Part shown: positions 46,640 through 58,749 of the stretch, one piece after another
Numbering within the stretch: position 1 is the first letter of the stretch
Layout: the number at the start of each line of letters is the position of its first letter
Source: Nemophila menziesii
Lineage: Eukaryota > Streptophyta > Magnoliopsida > Boraginales > Hydrophyllaceae
Assembly (NCBI GenBank): GCA_029959085.1
Contig: JARWIR010000001.1
Span: forward strand, 17,909,730 to 17,973,729
Reading direction: 5' to 3'
DNA length: 64,000 nt
Made by a program: the position numbers and the translations under genes
The notes under the pieces: generated by a model
What the model was told of the DNA's origin: nothing
The model's database searches: none
What the model saw: only the letters and a program-made list of their open reading frames with translations

Positions 46640-48240
46640 AGACCCCCAACTCAAAGTTGTATTGTCCCGATACAATAAAGATAAAAACAAAGGGAAGTCT
46701 CTAAATACACACCTAGGTCAATTAAGCACAGAAGACAGAAGATAGAAGAATATGGAGAATAAACTTAAAGCAACTACTCAGAAAATTTCATGTAATAATA
46801 TTTAAAAACTACATACCTGTACACTTCTCATATCCACAGTCAACACGGTTTGAATTGAAGATCAGATTAGTTTCGCAATGTAAGAAGGATTGGGACTTTA
46901 CTCAGTTTCCCAAGGAAGCTATAGATTGTTCATCGACCTTTACTAGTATCCAAAGCTCCACTTAACTACTCTCTATTGGCTCAATCACTTCTCGATTACA
47001 TAGCAAAGAATCAAAAGGTCTTTAAGGTTGTAATGTAGGCTTAGGGACGGTATGATAAGTATATTTGGATAATTTAGAGTGAGCTTTTGGCTCTCTCCTT
47101 ACTAGCCATCAACGAATCGCCCTAGAGCTTGAGTTACTCTCATAAAACGTTTCTCACTCAACCCAATGATTTCTTTGATGCACAACATCCCCAATAACCC
47201 AATTAAAGCATAAGATGTTCACATTAAAATTCCACTTTGCCGGTCCGAATATATATATTTTCTTTTCTTTTCAAATCAATTTCTTTTCTATAGCTATGAC
47301 TCTCTTTTTATGTTGAGATATCACACTAATTTTCTCATATATATATATATATATATATATTCTTTTAATGCCCTTGTTGGCAAAATTAGCTCGTAGCTTC
47401 TTTTTCATTCACTATTACCCCGGCAAAGGGTTACAATAAAAATCTGTGAAACATCATCACTTTTAAGAATAGAGCACAATTAATAAGCTCAAAATCCCAT
47501 CCCAATAATATTTCCCATAATGGTGGACCCACCACCCCAAACTCAAGCTCTAAAACAACTGTCTATGCATCGCGATTCGAGCGCGGGTCATATGGAAAAG
47601 TCCTATAATCTAAAGGGATATGGCTTATAATGTGGCTAAATAAAAGGCTTTAGAAAGGCTAGAAGGGGCTGAGAAGGATATAGCATAAAATCAAAAATAA
47701 CATGGTGAGAAGGTATAAAAAGGCTTCAAGGGCTTCAATATGAAAGAACCGCCTTAATCACTTTCTACACTATGCAATTTCGTTATTTACCTTTAGCACT
47801 TTCATCAAATGGTTTATCAACTAGCTTGGATCTCACGGCCTACACACTTCTCAAGGTTCCCTGAGATCGAACATACTTTCTATCATTAACTTACTAATCT
47901 TCTCTTTACTATCAATGTGTGTTTTCCTGCAAATACTTTAAAGCATACAAATAACATAGCTCATAAACATACTACTTTCTATCATTAACTTACTGAGCTT
48001 ATGCTTTCAAGCTATTAAACACACTCTACATACATCTAAACCTTCAAAAATAATTTTAATTTTACCTAAAAAACAGAAAAATGGAGATGAGAGACAACGA
48101 ATCCCCACACCCCCAACTCGAAAATGAGCCGTGTCCCCACGACTCGATAAGACTCAAAAATAAAATAAAATTAAAATTTCACAGATATTGCACATAAATA
48201 AAAGGTAAGGAAGAAAGAAAACATACTCTTCGAGGCTATT
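46640..48240 (-). other. Element B polypurine tract and 3' non-coding region
   Basis: The tract GAGTTGGGGGTCT (46640-46652 on -) precedes the 3' LTR. The following 1.6 kb is closely similar to 36248-37827 of element A, except for a longer TA run at about 47337-47360. Confidence 0.75.
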
Positions 48241-48269
48241 TACCTCGCCTGATCAATACCCGTAATAGG

Positions 48270-48740
48270 GTGCAGTGCTTTCATGTATGTAAATTTCTAT
48301 TATCACCAATTACGCTTTCCCTTACATCTTCTTATGCTCCATCCCAATCAATCACACTCTAGAAATCTCTTGTTAATCTTCTTCCAATTCTGCTCTTGAA
48401 TACTTTCTCATGTGATAGTGTTCATCCGGGAACATGTTTTGGACAAAGCTACTAGCGTCCCAGAAGCTTTTATTGATCTCTGATATAGGAATCTTTGATT
48501 AGAAGAGGTATTGGCATCTTCTGTTCCCTAATTACAATTGCTTGCTTTTTAGGATTTGAATCCACCAAAAACCGGTTCCTCTCTAATTGCTTGACTCCAA
48601 TTATCTTGTAATTATTCCCAAACTAGTGCCCATCTCAATTGATTTCATCTAGAACTTACCCAATACGTTGCTTTGATTCTTTATATCCCATACACTTGAT
48701 AATATCTCTATTCTCTTCATCATCTCTTTTGACCCCCAAC
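48270..48740 (-). pseudogene. Remnant of the second frame in element B
   Basis: Short stretches align with element A's 400-residue frame: CTTGAATACTTTCTCAT matches the area near 38717, and TCTTTTGACCCCCAACTCAAAGC parallels the start region near 39030. The rest is deleted or scrambled and there is no open frame. Confidence 0.5.
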
Positions 48741-49169
48741 TCAAAGCTTTGAACACTCTTGAAATTTGTAACTTATGATCATTGGTGGAACAAGCTTTAT
48801 TTTGGTTAGGAAAGGTGTTAGGATGACAATTCTCCATGTGGGTATGATGGAATCAAGCTTTAATGGTGTGGGTTTAAGGATTTTTAGAAAAAGATGTTGA
48901 GATTCATGGCTTTGATTCTTGGTTTCTAGGTATTTTGATATGACTTGGGTGCTTGAATCTTCTTTGTAATGATGTAGGGAAGGATTTGGATGAGAATTCA
49001 TGGTGATTTGGTGATGTTTTGATGTTAGGTGAAGGTTTGTTGAAGATTTAATGGAGTTGGGAGAGTTCTGGAGAGAAGAAAGAGGTTTAAGGTTTGATAA
49101 ATTCGGAATAATAAGCATTAGATCTCCTTATAAGCTTGAAACCCTTTCTTTTCTCTCTCTGGCGGCTCG

Positions 49170-49530
49170 TGCGGACTACCCTGCGGACCAGGGGGTGTAC
49201 CGCGGGGTACACCGCAGCATCTGATGGGTGAAATTTTTTGCTCACTGGATTGGACCCGTGGTAGGACCCCGTGGCACGTGTTTTTGAGCTGCGGACCAGG
49301 GTCCGGTGTACCGCGGGGGTGCTCCGCGCCTCCTACGTCAAAAAACCCGTGGTAGGACCCCGTGGCACGTGTTTTTGCGGTGCATGGCGCGGTATAGGGT
49401 CCGGTATACCGGACCCATCAGCTATTTTTTTTTCCGTTTCTGGATAAAACACGTGGCTCTACCCCGTGGCACGGGTTTCTCCTCTGCGGTGCACCGCGGC
49501 TGAGGTCCGGTGTACCGCGCTTGGCAAAAA
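49170..49530. repeat. GC-rich repeat block of element B
   Basis: Copies of ACCCGTGG (one as ACACGTGG) occur near 49254, 49345 and 49449, each followed by CCCCGTGGCACG and a GCGG- or GGACC-containing stretch. Spacing is about 91 and 104 bp, so the array is less regular than in element A. CCGGTGTACCGCG-like phrases recur through it. Confidence 0.7.
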
Positions 49531-49846
49531 CTTCCCCAACAGCTAGATCTCGAAAAGTTATGCAGTTTAGGCTCAAAGATCACCTGATTCCGACATCCGA
49601 GCGCAAAGATATGACTTGCCGAAGTTTCTGTCCGAAAAAATTTTGTTCGCCTCCCTAACTCGATTTCTCCAATACCTAAGCATCAAAAACACTAATACCT
49701 TTCTCAAATATGCAATATCAACTAAGAACAACTAAATTAAACATAAATTAAAAACGTAAAAGACATGAATATTAAAAAAAACTACGGGTTGTCTCCCGTA
49801 CAGCACTTTTGTTTAACGTCTTTCAAAGTTAGACGTGTTACCTCGA

Positions 49847-51694
49847 TTAAGGCTTGCGTACATAACCTCCCCAATAACGGGTTAGGTCATGCTCATCTAC
49901 TATCCGAAGTTTGTGACCCTTCTTAGCTTGTATTTCAATCCGCTTTGACGAAACAACTCTTGTAACTACAAACGAAACCATCCACGAATCCTTGAATCCC
50001 CGTGGTCTATTTTCTTGTTTGGGGGCTTTCCATGCAACCATGTCACCAACCCCAAACTCACTTTTGATTCTCTTTTTCACGGGTTGACTGTGGAGTTTCT
50101 TTTTAATTTCTTTTGTCACAACTCGGAGTGTCGGGGCTTCTATACGTGATTCCTCATGCTTTTCATCCACCAAGTGGAATGTTTTAGACTCTTTTCCCAC
50201 TTGGAAAGTCACGGTTCCCCTATGCATATCAATTATACTGTGACTTGTCGCCAAGAATGGGCGTCCAAGTATCAATGGAACATGTTGACCTGTAATGCTA
50301 TCAAGGATAACAAAATCTGTAGGTATAGTTAAAGTACCTACTTGGACAAGCACGTCTTCAATGACTCCCCATGGTTTTATCGTTAAATTATCTAGGAGCA
50401 GCAAATCAATATCTTTCCTCTTGGCATCTCCCATGCCTAACTTCTCGAACAGACTCTTGGGCATGATATTCCTTCCTGAACCCAAGTCACACATCGCTTT
50501 AGCTTTGAAATTACCACCTATATTAATTTGGAGATATAAAGCTCCAAATTCTTGCATCTTTTGTGGTAGCTTCTTTGGAATGGTTGTCAAGCTTTCTTTA
50601 GTACGGTCCCTATTCTCAATCTCAACTTCTACACTATCACTTTTTTTAGACAGATCTTCCTTGCAGACTAGTGGTGGTGTAGGCTCTTTATATGCGATTA
50701 CGTCCTCTATGCATATCGTGCTTTGTTCTTCTAGCTCATTAAGTGGACTTTGTGGTGATTCCACTTCCTCCTCTTCTTGAAGGCTGAACTCTTCAACAAC
50801 ATCGAACCAAACATCGCTATCGATTTCAGTGGCATCATCATCAATTTCTTTACCTAGGCCAGTTTGCATGTATGGGACGTCGAGTATAGGAACAATGATT
50901 TCTTCTGGGCTTGACGTTTCAGATTTAGTATCACCACTAGGATAAGTAATTCTTTGTAGATGAAGTGGTGATAGTAACGGATGTGTAGGTGGTGGTTCCA
51001 CCTTACTTTCTTCTTTTTGCACCTTTTGTGCGGTTGTCTCTTCTTTATCGGTTTCTTTTTCTTCTTCCACATGCTTGAATTCTGGTTCAACCTCGTTTGT
51101 AATTTGATCTTTTACAATTACTTCTTCTAAGCTAAGCTTGGTTGGTTCTTCTACGGTTGAAATTTCGAACCCAACATTGCTATAACCTAGTTTTTTATGT
51201 AATTCCTGTTGTAACTGTTGATTGATCGTAGTGAGGTCCGTTAATCTTTGCTCCATTGCTTGATATTTTTGGTACATAAAACGTATTAAGGTTGTATTAG
51301 CATCTATGTTTTCCGCATGTTGCTCTTCCATATTTTCCAAATAACTTATACTTTCAAAGACTTGATGAGACGGAAGAGCTAGTCGAACCTGTTCTTCTAT
51401 GATACTTCGGATTAACGGTGGAAACTCTTGTTGGAATTTTAGAGAAGCATTGGTCACTTGAGTGACTTGTGTCTCCAGGGCTTCCACTTTTTCAGCTAGC
51501 TCCTTGGATGTTTTATTGTTGAGCTGCGTAAAATTTTGAACCAGAATCAATAATTTATCCATCATTTCGTTTACAGCTTCATTTTGTGGATTATGCATGG
51601 GTTGTGGTGGAGCTTGCAGTTGATAGCTCGAACCTTCTTGATAAAATTTTTGACTTCGGGCCCCATGCATATTTGGTGCGTAATAATTCTCCAT
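49847..51694 (-). CDS. Element B protease polyprotein with integrase-like C-terminal tail, capsid domain missing
   Basis: A 615-residue frame begins 128 bp inside the 5' LTR. Residues 40-170 are helical and Gln-rich with coiled-coil character (FTQLNNKTSKELAEKVEALE, TINQQLQQELHKK), equivalent to the linker after the Gag knuckle in element A. An acidic region follows. The protease spans about 388-500: AMCDLGSGRNIMP holds the active site at 403 in the usual DLGS form, then VPLILGRPFLAT. From 546 the tail reads FGVGDMVAWKAPKQ, FKDSWMVSFVVTRV and TRYWGGYVRKP, parallel to element A. There is no capsid, no zinc knuckle, and no RT, RNase H or integrase core. It is still fully open. Confidence 0.85.
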   Translation of the reverse strand: MENYYAPNMHGARSQKFYQEGSSYQLQAPPQPMHNPQNEAVNEMMDKLLILVQNFTQLNNKTSKELAEKVEALETQVTQVTNASLKFQQEFPPLIRSIIEEQVRLALPSHQVFESISYLENMEEQHAENIDANTTLIRFMYQKYQAMEQRLTDLTTINQQLQQELHKKLGYSNVGFEISTVEEPTKLSLEEVIVKDQITNEVEPEFKHVEEEKETDKEETTAQKVQKEESKVEPPPTHPLLSPLHLQRITYPSGDTKSETSSPEEIIVPILDVPYMQTGLGKEIDDDATEIDSDVWFDVVEEFSLQEEEEVESPQSPLNELEEQSTICIEDVIAYKEPTPPLVCKEDLSKKSDSVEVEIENRDRTKESLTTIPKKLPQKMQEFGALYLQINIGGNFKAKAMCDLGSGRNIMPKSLFEKLGMGDAKRKDIDLLLLDNLTIKPWGVIEDVLVQVGTLTIPTDFVILDSITGQHVPLILGRPFLATSHSIIDMHRGTVTFQVGKESKTFHLVDEKHEESRIEAPTLRVVTKEIKKKLHSQPVKKRIKSEFGVGDMVAWKAPKQENRPRGFKDSWMVSFVVTRVVSSKRIEIQAKKGHKLRIVDEHDLTRYWGGYVRKP

Positions 51695-51798
51695 ACCTAG
51701 TAAACCTGAGAAGAGACTAAAAAGAAAACGCGTAAAACTGAAAACAAATAAAAACTTCTACACTAAATAAACAAAAATAGATTTAACTTAAAGATAAA

Positions 51799-51816
51799 TC
51801 CCCGGCAGCGGCGCCA
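51799..51816 (-). other. Element B primer binding site (tRNA-Asp type)
   Basis: The - strand reads TGGCGCCGCTGCCGGGGA, six bases from the 5' LTR, identical over its length to that of element A. Confidence 0.88.
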
Positions 51817-51822
51817 AAAACT

Positions 51823-53315
51823 TGGTGGGGGCAAAGTTGTGATAAAATAATAGATAAATAAAGAGTCACACACCCTTGAGAACCACGAAACTCACTGCAA
51901 GTATCACAGCTCGTATGCAAGTTTTAATGATAAGTCAAGTTCGTTCGCAGGGATTGTATCCGTTAGATCAATTTATGTTTAACAAGCGTAGATGAATTTA
52001 GATGTTTGGATAAAATATGAAAAGATAAATAACTATCTAATGCAAATAAATAAATAAAACAATTAAACAAAACAAATAACTAAATATGAATGTAAGTCAA
52101 ATAGATTAGGATTACTAGGTCTATTACTCAATTGTTATTCTAACCTGTCACATTAAGCATTATATATTAACCAGGATTCTAAATTCTACGTAGCCTTTCC
52201 TTAGGCGTAGGAGCAACCTCTCCACTACTAGGGATTCCTAAGTAATGATTGGTGATTAAATCAAACCTTAATGGCTATCTAGTTATACTAGACGATTATG
52301 TGGTGTTATCAATAACTAAGAATAATCCTAAGATTGATCAGATCTAGGGAAATAAGTCAAAACACATAATACAATATACGCCAAGCTTAACCAATTAGAA
52401 TAAACAAATAGTATTTAAAGACAAAATAATAATCCAACAATTAAGAGTAAAACTTACAGAATAAAAGCTTAGAAATATGGTTGAGAATAGATCTATAGCT
52501 AATTACTCTAAATATAGAGAAGGTGAGATGTAGAAGAGGGGTTGTCAGTCTCCAATCTTCTTCTTCTTGTCTTCTTCTATAGGTCAACTTGCTTCTTGGA
52601 TGAATAGCTTGATTCTAAGGATGAATATCTAACTAAAGGACTAAGCTATTGTTTGACACTAAGAAAATATAAGTAAAGACTAAGCCTATACTTTGCAATT
52701 GAGCAAGGACATGTTTACAATGATAAGAGGGTGTATTTATAGGTATCTTGGAAGCCCTAATTCGTTTTCTTGAAGGAGAAGTAAGTAGTGGACTCCAAGC
52801 CCAACTCAAATTCGTAACCCTAAAAACACCAAATCAGGTCTGATTTTCTTTTGGCTCCAACAGCTTCAATATTCATCCGTTTGACGCGTATGAATATACC
52901 AAATTGATCGTCTCGGAAAGCTCTTCAACTTTGCTCTTGACCGTTTCTCCAAATTCATCACCGTTCTTGAGATATAAGCTGATTTGTGGTCGTAGGTGCA
53001 GAAATTCAGGATTAAGGCAGGTTTTCCTTTTCCATGTTTTTAGCTTTTATTTCCTTATCTCCAATTACCATGTCTATCTCTTTCCATATCTTGTAGTCTT
53101 TGACTTGGAATCTAATTAATCTCCATAATTATCTTTAAAGCTTCACACTAAATAAATAATTAAACCCAATATGCTCTAAAAATATTATTTTACTAAATCA
53201 AGACTCAAAATAGGAAAGTGTAGCATTTCTCAAGAAAATCGACTATAATGACTTCTAAATCACTAAAAATGATGTCTCATCCTAATATAAATCTATCACA
53301 AATGAGGAGACATCA
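51823..53315 (-). repeat. Element B 5' LTR
   Basis: A 1493-bp partner of the left LTR. TATTTATA (TATAAATA on -) at 52734-52741 is the likely promoter of the element transcript. Confidence 0.93.
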
Positions 53316-54295
53316 CCAGGGCCTGGTCCAAAACCAATAAAAAAATTATTTTGGGCCCATAATGAACCATGGGTCATGTGGGTTGGGCCAATTTTTATTG
53401 ATTTTGCGGGTCCATTAGTTTCTTTGTGTAGCCTTACTCGGTATGGGCCATCCAATCTGCACATGCATTTGTTTACTTAAAAATACCCAGGACCTTCAAC
53501 GATACATTCTTACCTCGTATGGTTTGAATACCCTCAACCCATTCCCCGTGCCAAGAACTCCAAAATGTTGATGACTTCTCAGGAATCCGTTTCCGTGATA
53601 AGTTCCCGGACTCCAAGTTCCTTAGCATGCAAAAACATCTCATATATGCTATTACTTCTGCTACCATTGTCACAATACTATTATTCCGCATAGAGAAACC
53701 TGTTATCCACGTTACTTGAGTTTTGAATCAAACCCTCGACACCTCCGCGATTACAAATTAATGTCTAAGCTCCCGTATGTGTTCAATTTCCATTCTTGTT
53801 GAGGTTTGCTCCACCTGACTAGCTCCTCTTGCTCCCGCCAACTCACTGACCCCCTTGAGAAACTCCCTCTGCCTAGACATATTTGATCGCGGTTTTTCTT
53901 TATCAATTTTCATTGTTTCCCTAAAAAATGATACATTATTTTAAAACACAACCGTTTCTATTTGTCCATTGTAACTAGATAACGACCCAAAGAACACATT
54001 CCAAGGAACTCCCCCAAATAACCAATTTCACATGAGGTTATAATACACCACATGATAAATGTCATTTCAAACGTTGGTAGGAAGGCTCTTGTCTCCGTGA
54101 CCCACAACTACAGAGTGACTACTTTTACCGAGCCTAGATTTGCTGCTTTCGTCACCTTGAGATCCTCCGAGACTTTCAAAGCCCGACCTACTACTGCCCA
54201 CTTGAAACATGTTGTTGTTGTCACCCCGGGATTTGCCGATGCCTTCAATATCCATTGTGATGCTGATGCCAATCTAGACACTACTACTATGACAA
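53316..54295 (-). other. Unassigned DNA, possibly part of a decayed LINE
   Basis: Short frames on the - strand (for example starting MDIEGIGKSRGDNNN at 54255) are broken by stops and match no domain with confidence. The segment was continuous with 55922 onward before the solo LTR inserted, so it may be the 3' part of the LINE seen there. Confidence 0.35.
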
Positions 54296-55921
54296 TGTTG
54301 GAATATTATCCCTTGTCTAGATTGTTTTAATGTGATAAATTTTGAGGTGATTTAGTTGCAACATACATAATTGTATGACTGTCAATTGCAACATATATTG
54401 TGTTTAAATAAATCATCCAACCATGACTATACTTGCTAAAATATGTATTTACACCTTCGAAAATCTTGAACATCCGAACCTTGTTATGTGGATTGTGTAC
54501 GCCAAAGTGATCAACTATAAACTTGGTATGCTTAATATGTATAACACAACATACAAACACGTACTTACACTTTCTCATCTAATGATCGTGTTTTATGTTT
54601 AAACTTCTTGTGTGATAATTATATGTAAATGTTATGAACGAACAACTTTCTTAGAATTGTATTTTGAACATATCTCGTGAAGAAAGGTTTTGCATTTTAA
54701 TGACATACCAAAATATCAAAATATGGAAATACATTCAGAATTGGAGATCACACACTACATGAAATCTGGGACTCCAATATAAATAGGGTCCAATTTGGAG
54801 TAAAAAAATCGGAAGTCTGTCTTCATTAAATTGCACGTAGGAATCTATATGTTGGATCATTAAATGTGGCAATGGGATACTAATACATTTACCACACTAG
54901 GTACCCGATATTAGATGAAATCAATACCCCTGTTTCAAGTCAGACAATATATATTTTCAAATCCATTGTAAAGTTTCAAGGCTATAAATACTCACACCAA
55001 AGGAGTATTAAACACATATCTTGAAGCCTAAACTTTCACACTATTAAAGGGATCATTTCACAAGAGACCATAAGTTATGTTAATCATTTTATCATCACAA
55101 TAATATCTTGATACACATCATTGTTCAATTCACTCGAGAAGGAGTTTCAACAATAAACATTGTTCAGCGTACTCATTAAGGAGTTCAACCATCTTCATGG
55201 TCATCTCTCCTCCTTAAGAGTCCTTTATTTTCATTGCAATATTTAACCATCAAGGATTTATCTCTTGCTCTATATTAGAGAAGAGTCTTGTAGAGATGGA
55301 ACCTAGTAAGAATTTCATTGAGGATTGAGATTAAGTTCATAAAAGTCTCGGCTAGGTTTCGTGATTAAACACATAAAAAATAATGCTTAGGGGCTGAGAT
55401 TGAATTGGTGAAAATCTTGGTTAGGTTGTGGGCGATCCTGGAAAATCTCATTGTAAATGTTTTATTTCACCTTCAAGAAATATAAAACATTTATTGGAGA
55501 ATATTAAAATCCAAAGTTTGCTACCTTAGGTGGTGGACTGGACCATCAGAATTTGAAACACTCGCAAATGATTGTGTACCTTCTACCCTTACTCTTTACA
55601 TATTATTTTATATGCAACCTTTGCTTAATTATTCAACCAGAAACATCTCCCTTGAATTATCCCTAAGGTGTCTGATAATTTGCATAGTAGAAATTTTCAA
55701 ACTGCAAATGATCAAACTAAGATCTCAATTACTTTAAATATCTTTATGTTCAAATAATTTGCATCCTACTTTCCAAAAACTTATCTTGATATTAGTGCTT
55801 TATCCTCTAAAATTTGTGAAATGGATTTAATTATATTTTTAACTAATATACTATCTCTATTAAGTTTTTAATTATACAATAATTCTCAAGTGTATACTTC
55901 ACCCTCCTCTGGGACCTAACA
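54296..55921 (+). mobile_element. Solo Copia-type LTR, about 1.63 kb
   Basis: It starts TGTTGGAATATTATCCC and ends CCTCTGGGACCTAACA, flanked by GACAA (54291-54295) and AACAA (55922-55926), a 5-bp duplication with one mismatch. GGCTATAAATACTCACACC near 54980 is its TATA region. GGGCGATCCTGG and GGTGGACTGGACCATCAG downstream are phrases I associate with long SIRE/Maximus-type Copia LTRs. No internal sequence is present. Confidence 0.65.
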
Positions 55922-56574
55922 AACAAGGCTACTGATTTTCCCTCGCTCGATGACCAGACTCCCATTTGTTATAATATACTTATGCTAATTCAGTTTTTGT
56001 CAAATATTGATCCCTTAATTATACCGAAACATCCCTGACCCTCTCCGAATTTACTGCAGCAACACTTTACATATTCTCCCAAAGCTTTCCATATCCGGAT
56101 CACTTGTAAACCTACTCGAAGTGTCCTCTTGTGACTCATAATCTATACTCAATATAATATCCATCCTTTATGTCTTGAACCTATTTCTATAACATTTCTA
56201 ATTTCATGAATGATCTCAATCCAAACTTTCCATGATAACAGACATTTACAAAATAAATTCCGAGCATATTACTTCAAGGCCCACAACACAGACACATATG
56301 AGGAACCTCAACTACCCGATTGATAAAATTCAAGCGTGTGTGAAACTCGTCTTTGATCGCCCGCTGCAGCAACACTTTATCATTGTGTGGCACCCTAAGT
56401 TTCCACACCTTGTCCTAATCCACCCCATGACTTGGTTTTTTGTATTCAAATTACTCAAAGTGGTCAATTTCACCGAATATATCCAATTGGCCTCCTTCTG
56501 TCACGATAAATAGTATTGGATTCCCCTATCATTCTCGAACCAGACTCATGTTATTTCCAATTAATTTCACAGCA
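55922..56574 (-). pseudogene. LINE reverse-transcriptase C-terminal zf-RVT remnant
   Basis: On the - strand near 56425-56275 the frame reads KVWKLRVPHNDKVLLQRAI, then DEFHTRLNFINR and CLCCG before a stop. This matches the plant zf-RVT region (WKLKVPPKIKxFLWRA, LPTRxNLxxR, CPLC) that follows the RT domain in L1-type LINEs and related genes. The reverse transcriptase itself is not seen, and the rest is too decayed to assign. Confidence 0.6.
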
Positions 56575-56579
56575 AGGAG

Positions 56580-57296
56580 TGTTGGAAAATAACAATATCA
56601 CTGGTATTATAAATAGAGTAATGGAGTTCCAAAAAAAATCAAAAGATAATATTCAATTAAAGTAATACTACACTATTACAATAAATTGAAAATAACGAAA
56701 CTTACATGGAAAATACGAGAAAAGAACTATTACATGGAATGTAAAATGATGTTAAAAAGATATTCCGGTCAAGCCGGTTATCTCTAACAAAAAATTCTAC
56801 TCTATAGAACTATTATATCAGAGAAGCCTTTTCTGATTCTTAGTTTCGTTTTACATATGCTATTCTATAAATTCTCTAGAATAGTTTTTTTCCTTTCTTT
56901 CTAGAAGTGTTTTTTTTTTCTATTCTCTCTAGAATATTTTTTCCATTCTCTCAAGAATACTTTTTTTTTCCTCTTCTCTTGAAATGAAAGTGACAAAGTC
57001 ACTATTTATAGAAGAAAAGGCAAGACAAGAAAACCGTCACATTAATGCTCGTCAATGCTCATTAAATTCGTCCGTTTTTTTCTTTATCAAGTTTTTGTAA
57101 CTCCCATAACAACTAATAGATAAAGAACCATTATTCCTTCATGAAGAATAAGGAATTAATTGAAATTAAATAATTCCAATAGTTTTTTTTTCCTCAAATT
57201 ATAATGTGTGACTAATAAGCACAAATAATATTTTCACTCTTCCAAGAACATGAAAGGATTATTTAAAATAAATTATATTAAAGAATAATTCCAACA
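56580..57296 (-). repeat. Element G 3' LTR
   Basis: Starts TGTTGGAAAATAAC and ends AATAATTCCAACA, giving the inverted ends TGTTGGAA and TTCCAACA. It contains TTCTCTAGAATA, TTCTCTCTAGAATA and TTCTCTCAAGAATA in a row, then AGTCACTATTTATAGAAG with the TATA box on the - strand. Confidence 0.96.
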
Positions 57297-57633
57297 ATCC
57301 CCCACTCATGTTCTTTGGAAAAGAAGGTGATCAGGTTTCCATAAATAGCAGCATTTGGGTGAATTGTACTTAAGTGGCAATATCTTTCGATTTGAATTGC
57401 CACGTAGTGAAGTGAGGCAACCACCAAATTCCTGTCAAGTGAACGTACTCTTGAACTTGACGGTTTTCGATCGAGACCCCCACAACACATACTCTACCCG
57501 GCTGATAGTTACAGATTCCTCAAACATCACCCTTTCTATGCACATAGGTGATCTCCAAGAGCGTCTAGCCTTATTAGCCGACTTTCTCGGATTTAGAGAT
57601 CATTAAGAGCAATAAAGCTCAGCCTCATTATGT

Positions 57634-57920
57634 GTCTCGCTAATTCATCAAGTCCTTTCTCTTTAGGACCACCCTTACGGGCTATGAATTTGTGGTGATT
57701 CTAACAACTCATCCCTTGGGAACATCAAGGATGTCTCCTTGTAATCATATTATGAGCAATATACAACAACCTCAATGGTGAATTCATCAAATCCGTCTCA
57801 AAAGGACCACCACACATGGCTATGAATTCATTAAGTATGAGGAATATATAACAACCTAAACGGTGAATTCATCAAGTCCGTCTCAATAGGACCATCACAC
57901 ATGGCTATGAATTCATTAAG
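57634..57920. repeat. Imperfect tandem repeats in the element G interior
   Basis: The phrase AATTCATCAAGTCC, then AGGACCAcC, then GGGCTATGAATT or TGGCTATGAATT, occurs three times starting near 57641, 57780 and 57865. The last two copies are about 84 bp apart and very similar; the first is diverged. The block lies in the non-coding part between Gag and the polypurine tract. Confidence 0.75.
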
Positions 57921-58749
57921 TTTTAATTTGCTCATGTATGCACAATTTACATTATATGGATGAGAAGTTAGTGAATCATATAGATCAATAGTACACCTCT
58001 CGTACTTTATTAAATAAAAAAAATAACCCAATGGTCACCACTTGAATCTCTTTACAATATGGACAATACAAAGTTGGGTTTTATTTATTAAGAGCATCCT
58101 AATCATTATAATTATTTTATATTCATTAAGGGGTACACACCCCCCACAATTCTCTTATTTATGAATACTATTATTATAAAGATTTTTTTTTTCTAGATAT
58201 TATGTCAATGGAGTCAAGCCTTTCCAACAAAGTGAGACTAACTAAGGTAAATTCTATAATTAACTCTAACGAATTTTTCCCTTAGGCTCATCTTTTCCCA
58301 CATATTTTATTCACAAATAGAAGAATAAAAAAAATTAAGTCCCATGAATGAAAGTACCAAAAGTGGATCATGTCATACACATATTGATAAAAGTGTAGCA
58401 CAAACGGATCCATCTTTTATTAGGATACTATTTCATTAACGTGGCGCCCGTTTACAAAACACAAAATAATTTCCTTAGTTTTCATACTTTATCCCCTTAA
58501 TCCAAAACCACCAACCCTTCATGTTGCACCATATAGATCTCTTCACATAGATCTTCATTCACACATATATTTAATATCCAATTGATATATATTCATGTTT
58601 GTGAATGAAATTTAGGGCAACAAGAGTTAAAAAGTGGTAATATAAGGGTCCAAAGTAATCCTTAAACTCATAAAAACGTGGAAACTTAAGGACTTATCCA
58701 TGAGTCGATTCACTTTTCGACTTGTATGAGACTAATAGATCTTGTTGGG

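Larger units (their letters stand above)
45147..53315 (-). mobile_element. Element B: reduced non-autonomous Ty3/Gypsy retrotransposon, 8.2 kb
   Basis: Paired LTRs of 1493 bp each are flanked by TCAGG (45142-45146) and CCAGG (53316-53320), a 5-bp duplication with one mismatch. Primer site, polypurine tract, 3' non-coding block and GC-rich repeat are arranged as in element A. The single long frame (615 codons) has a protease and integrase-like tail but no capsid domain or zinc knuckle. The second frame of A is reduced to remnants. LTRs differ at about 15 sites by eye, so it is about as old as A. Confidence 0.92.

Noticed and set aside
47336..47361. TA run in element B as a possible insertion site
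   Set aside because: Element A has a shorter TA run at the same place, so it is simple slippage.
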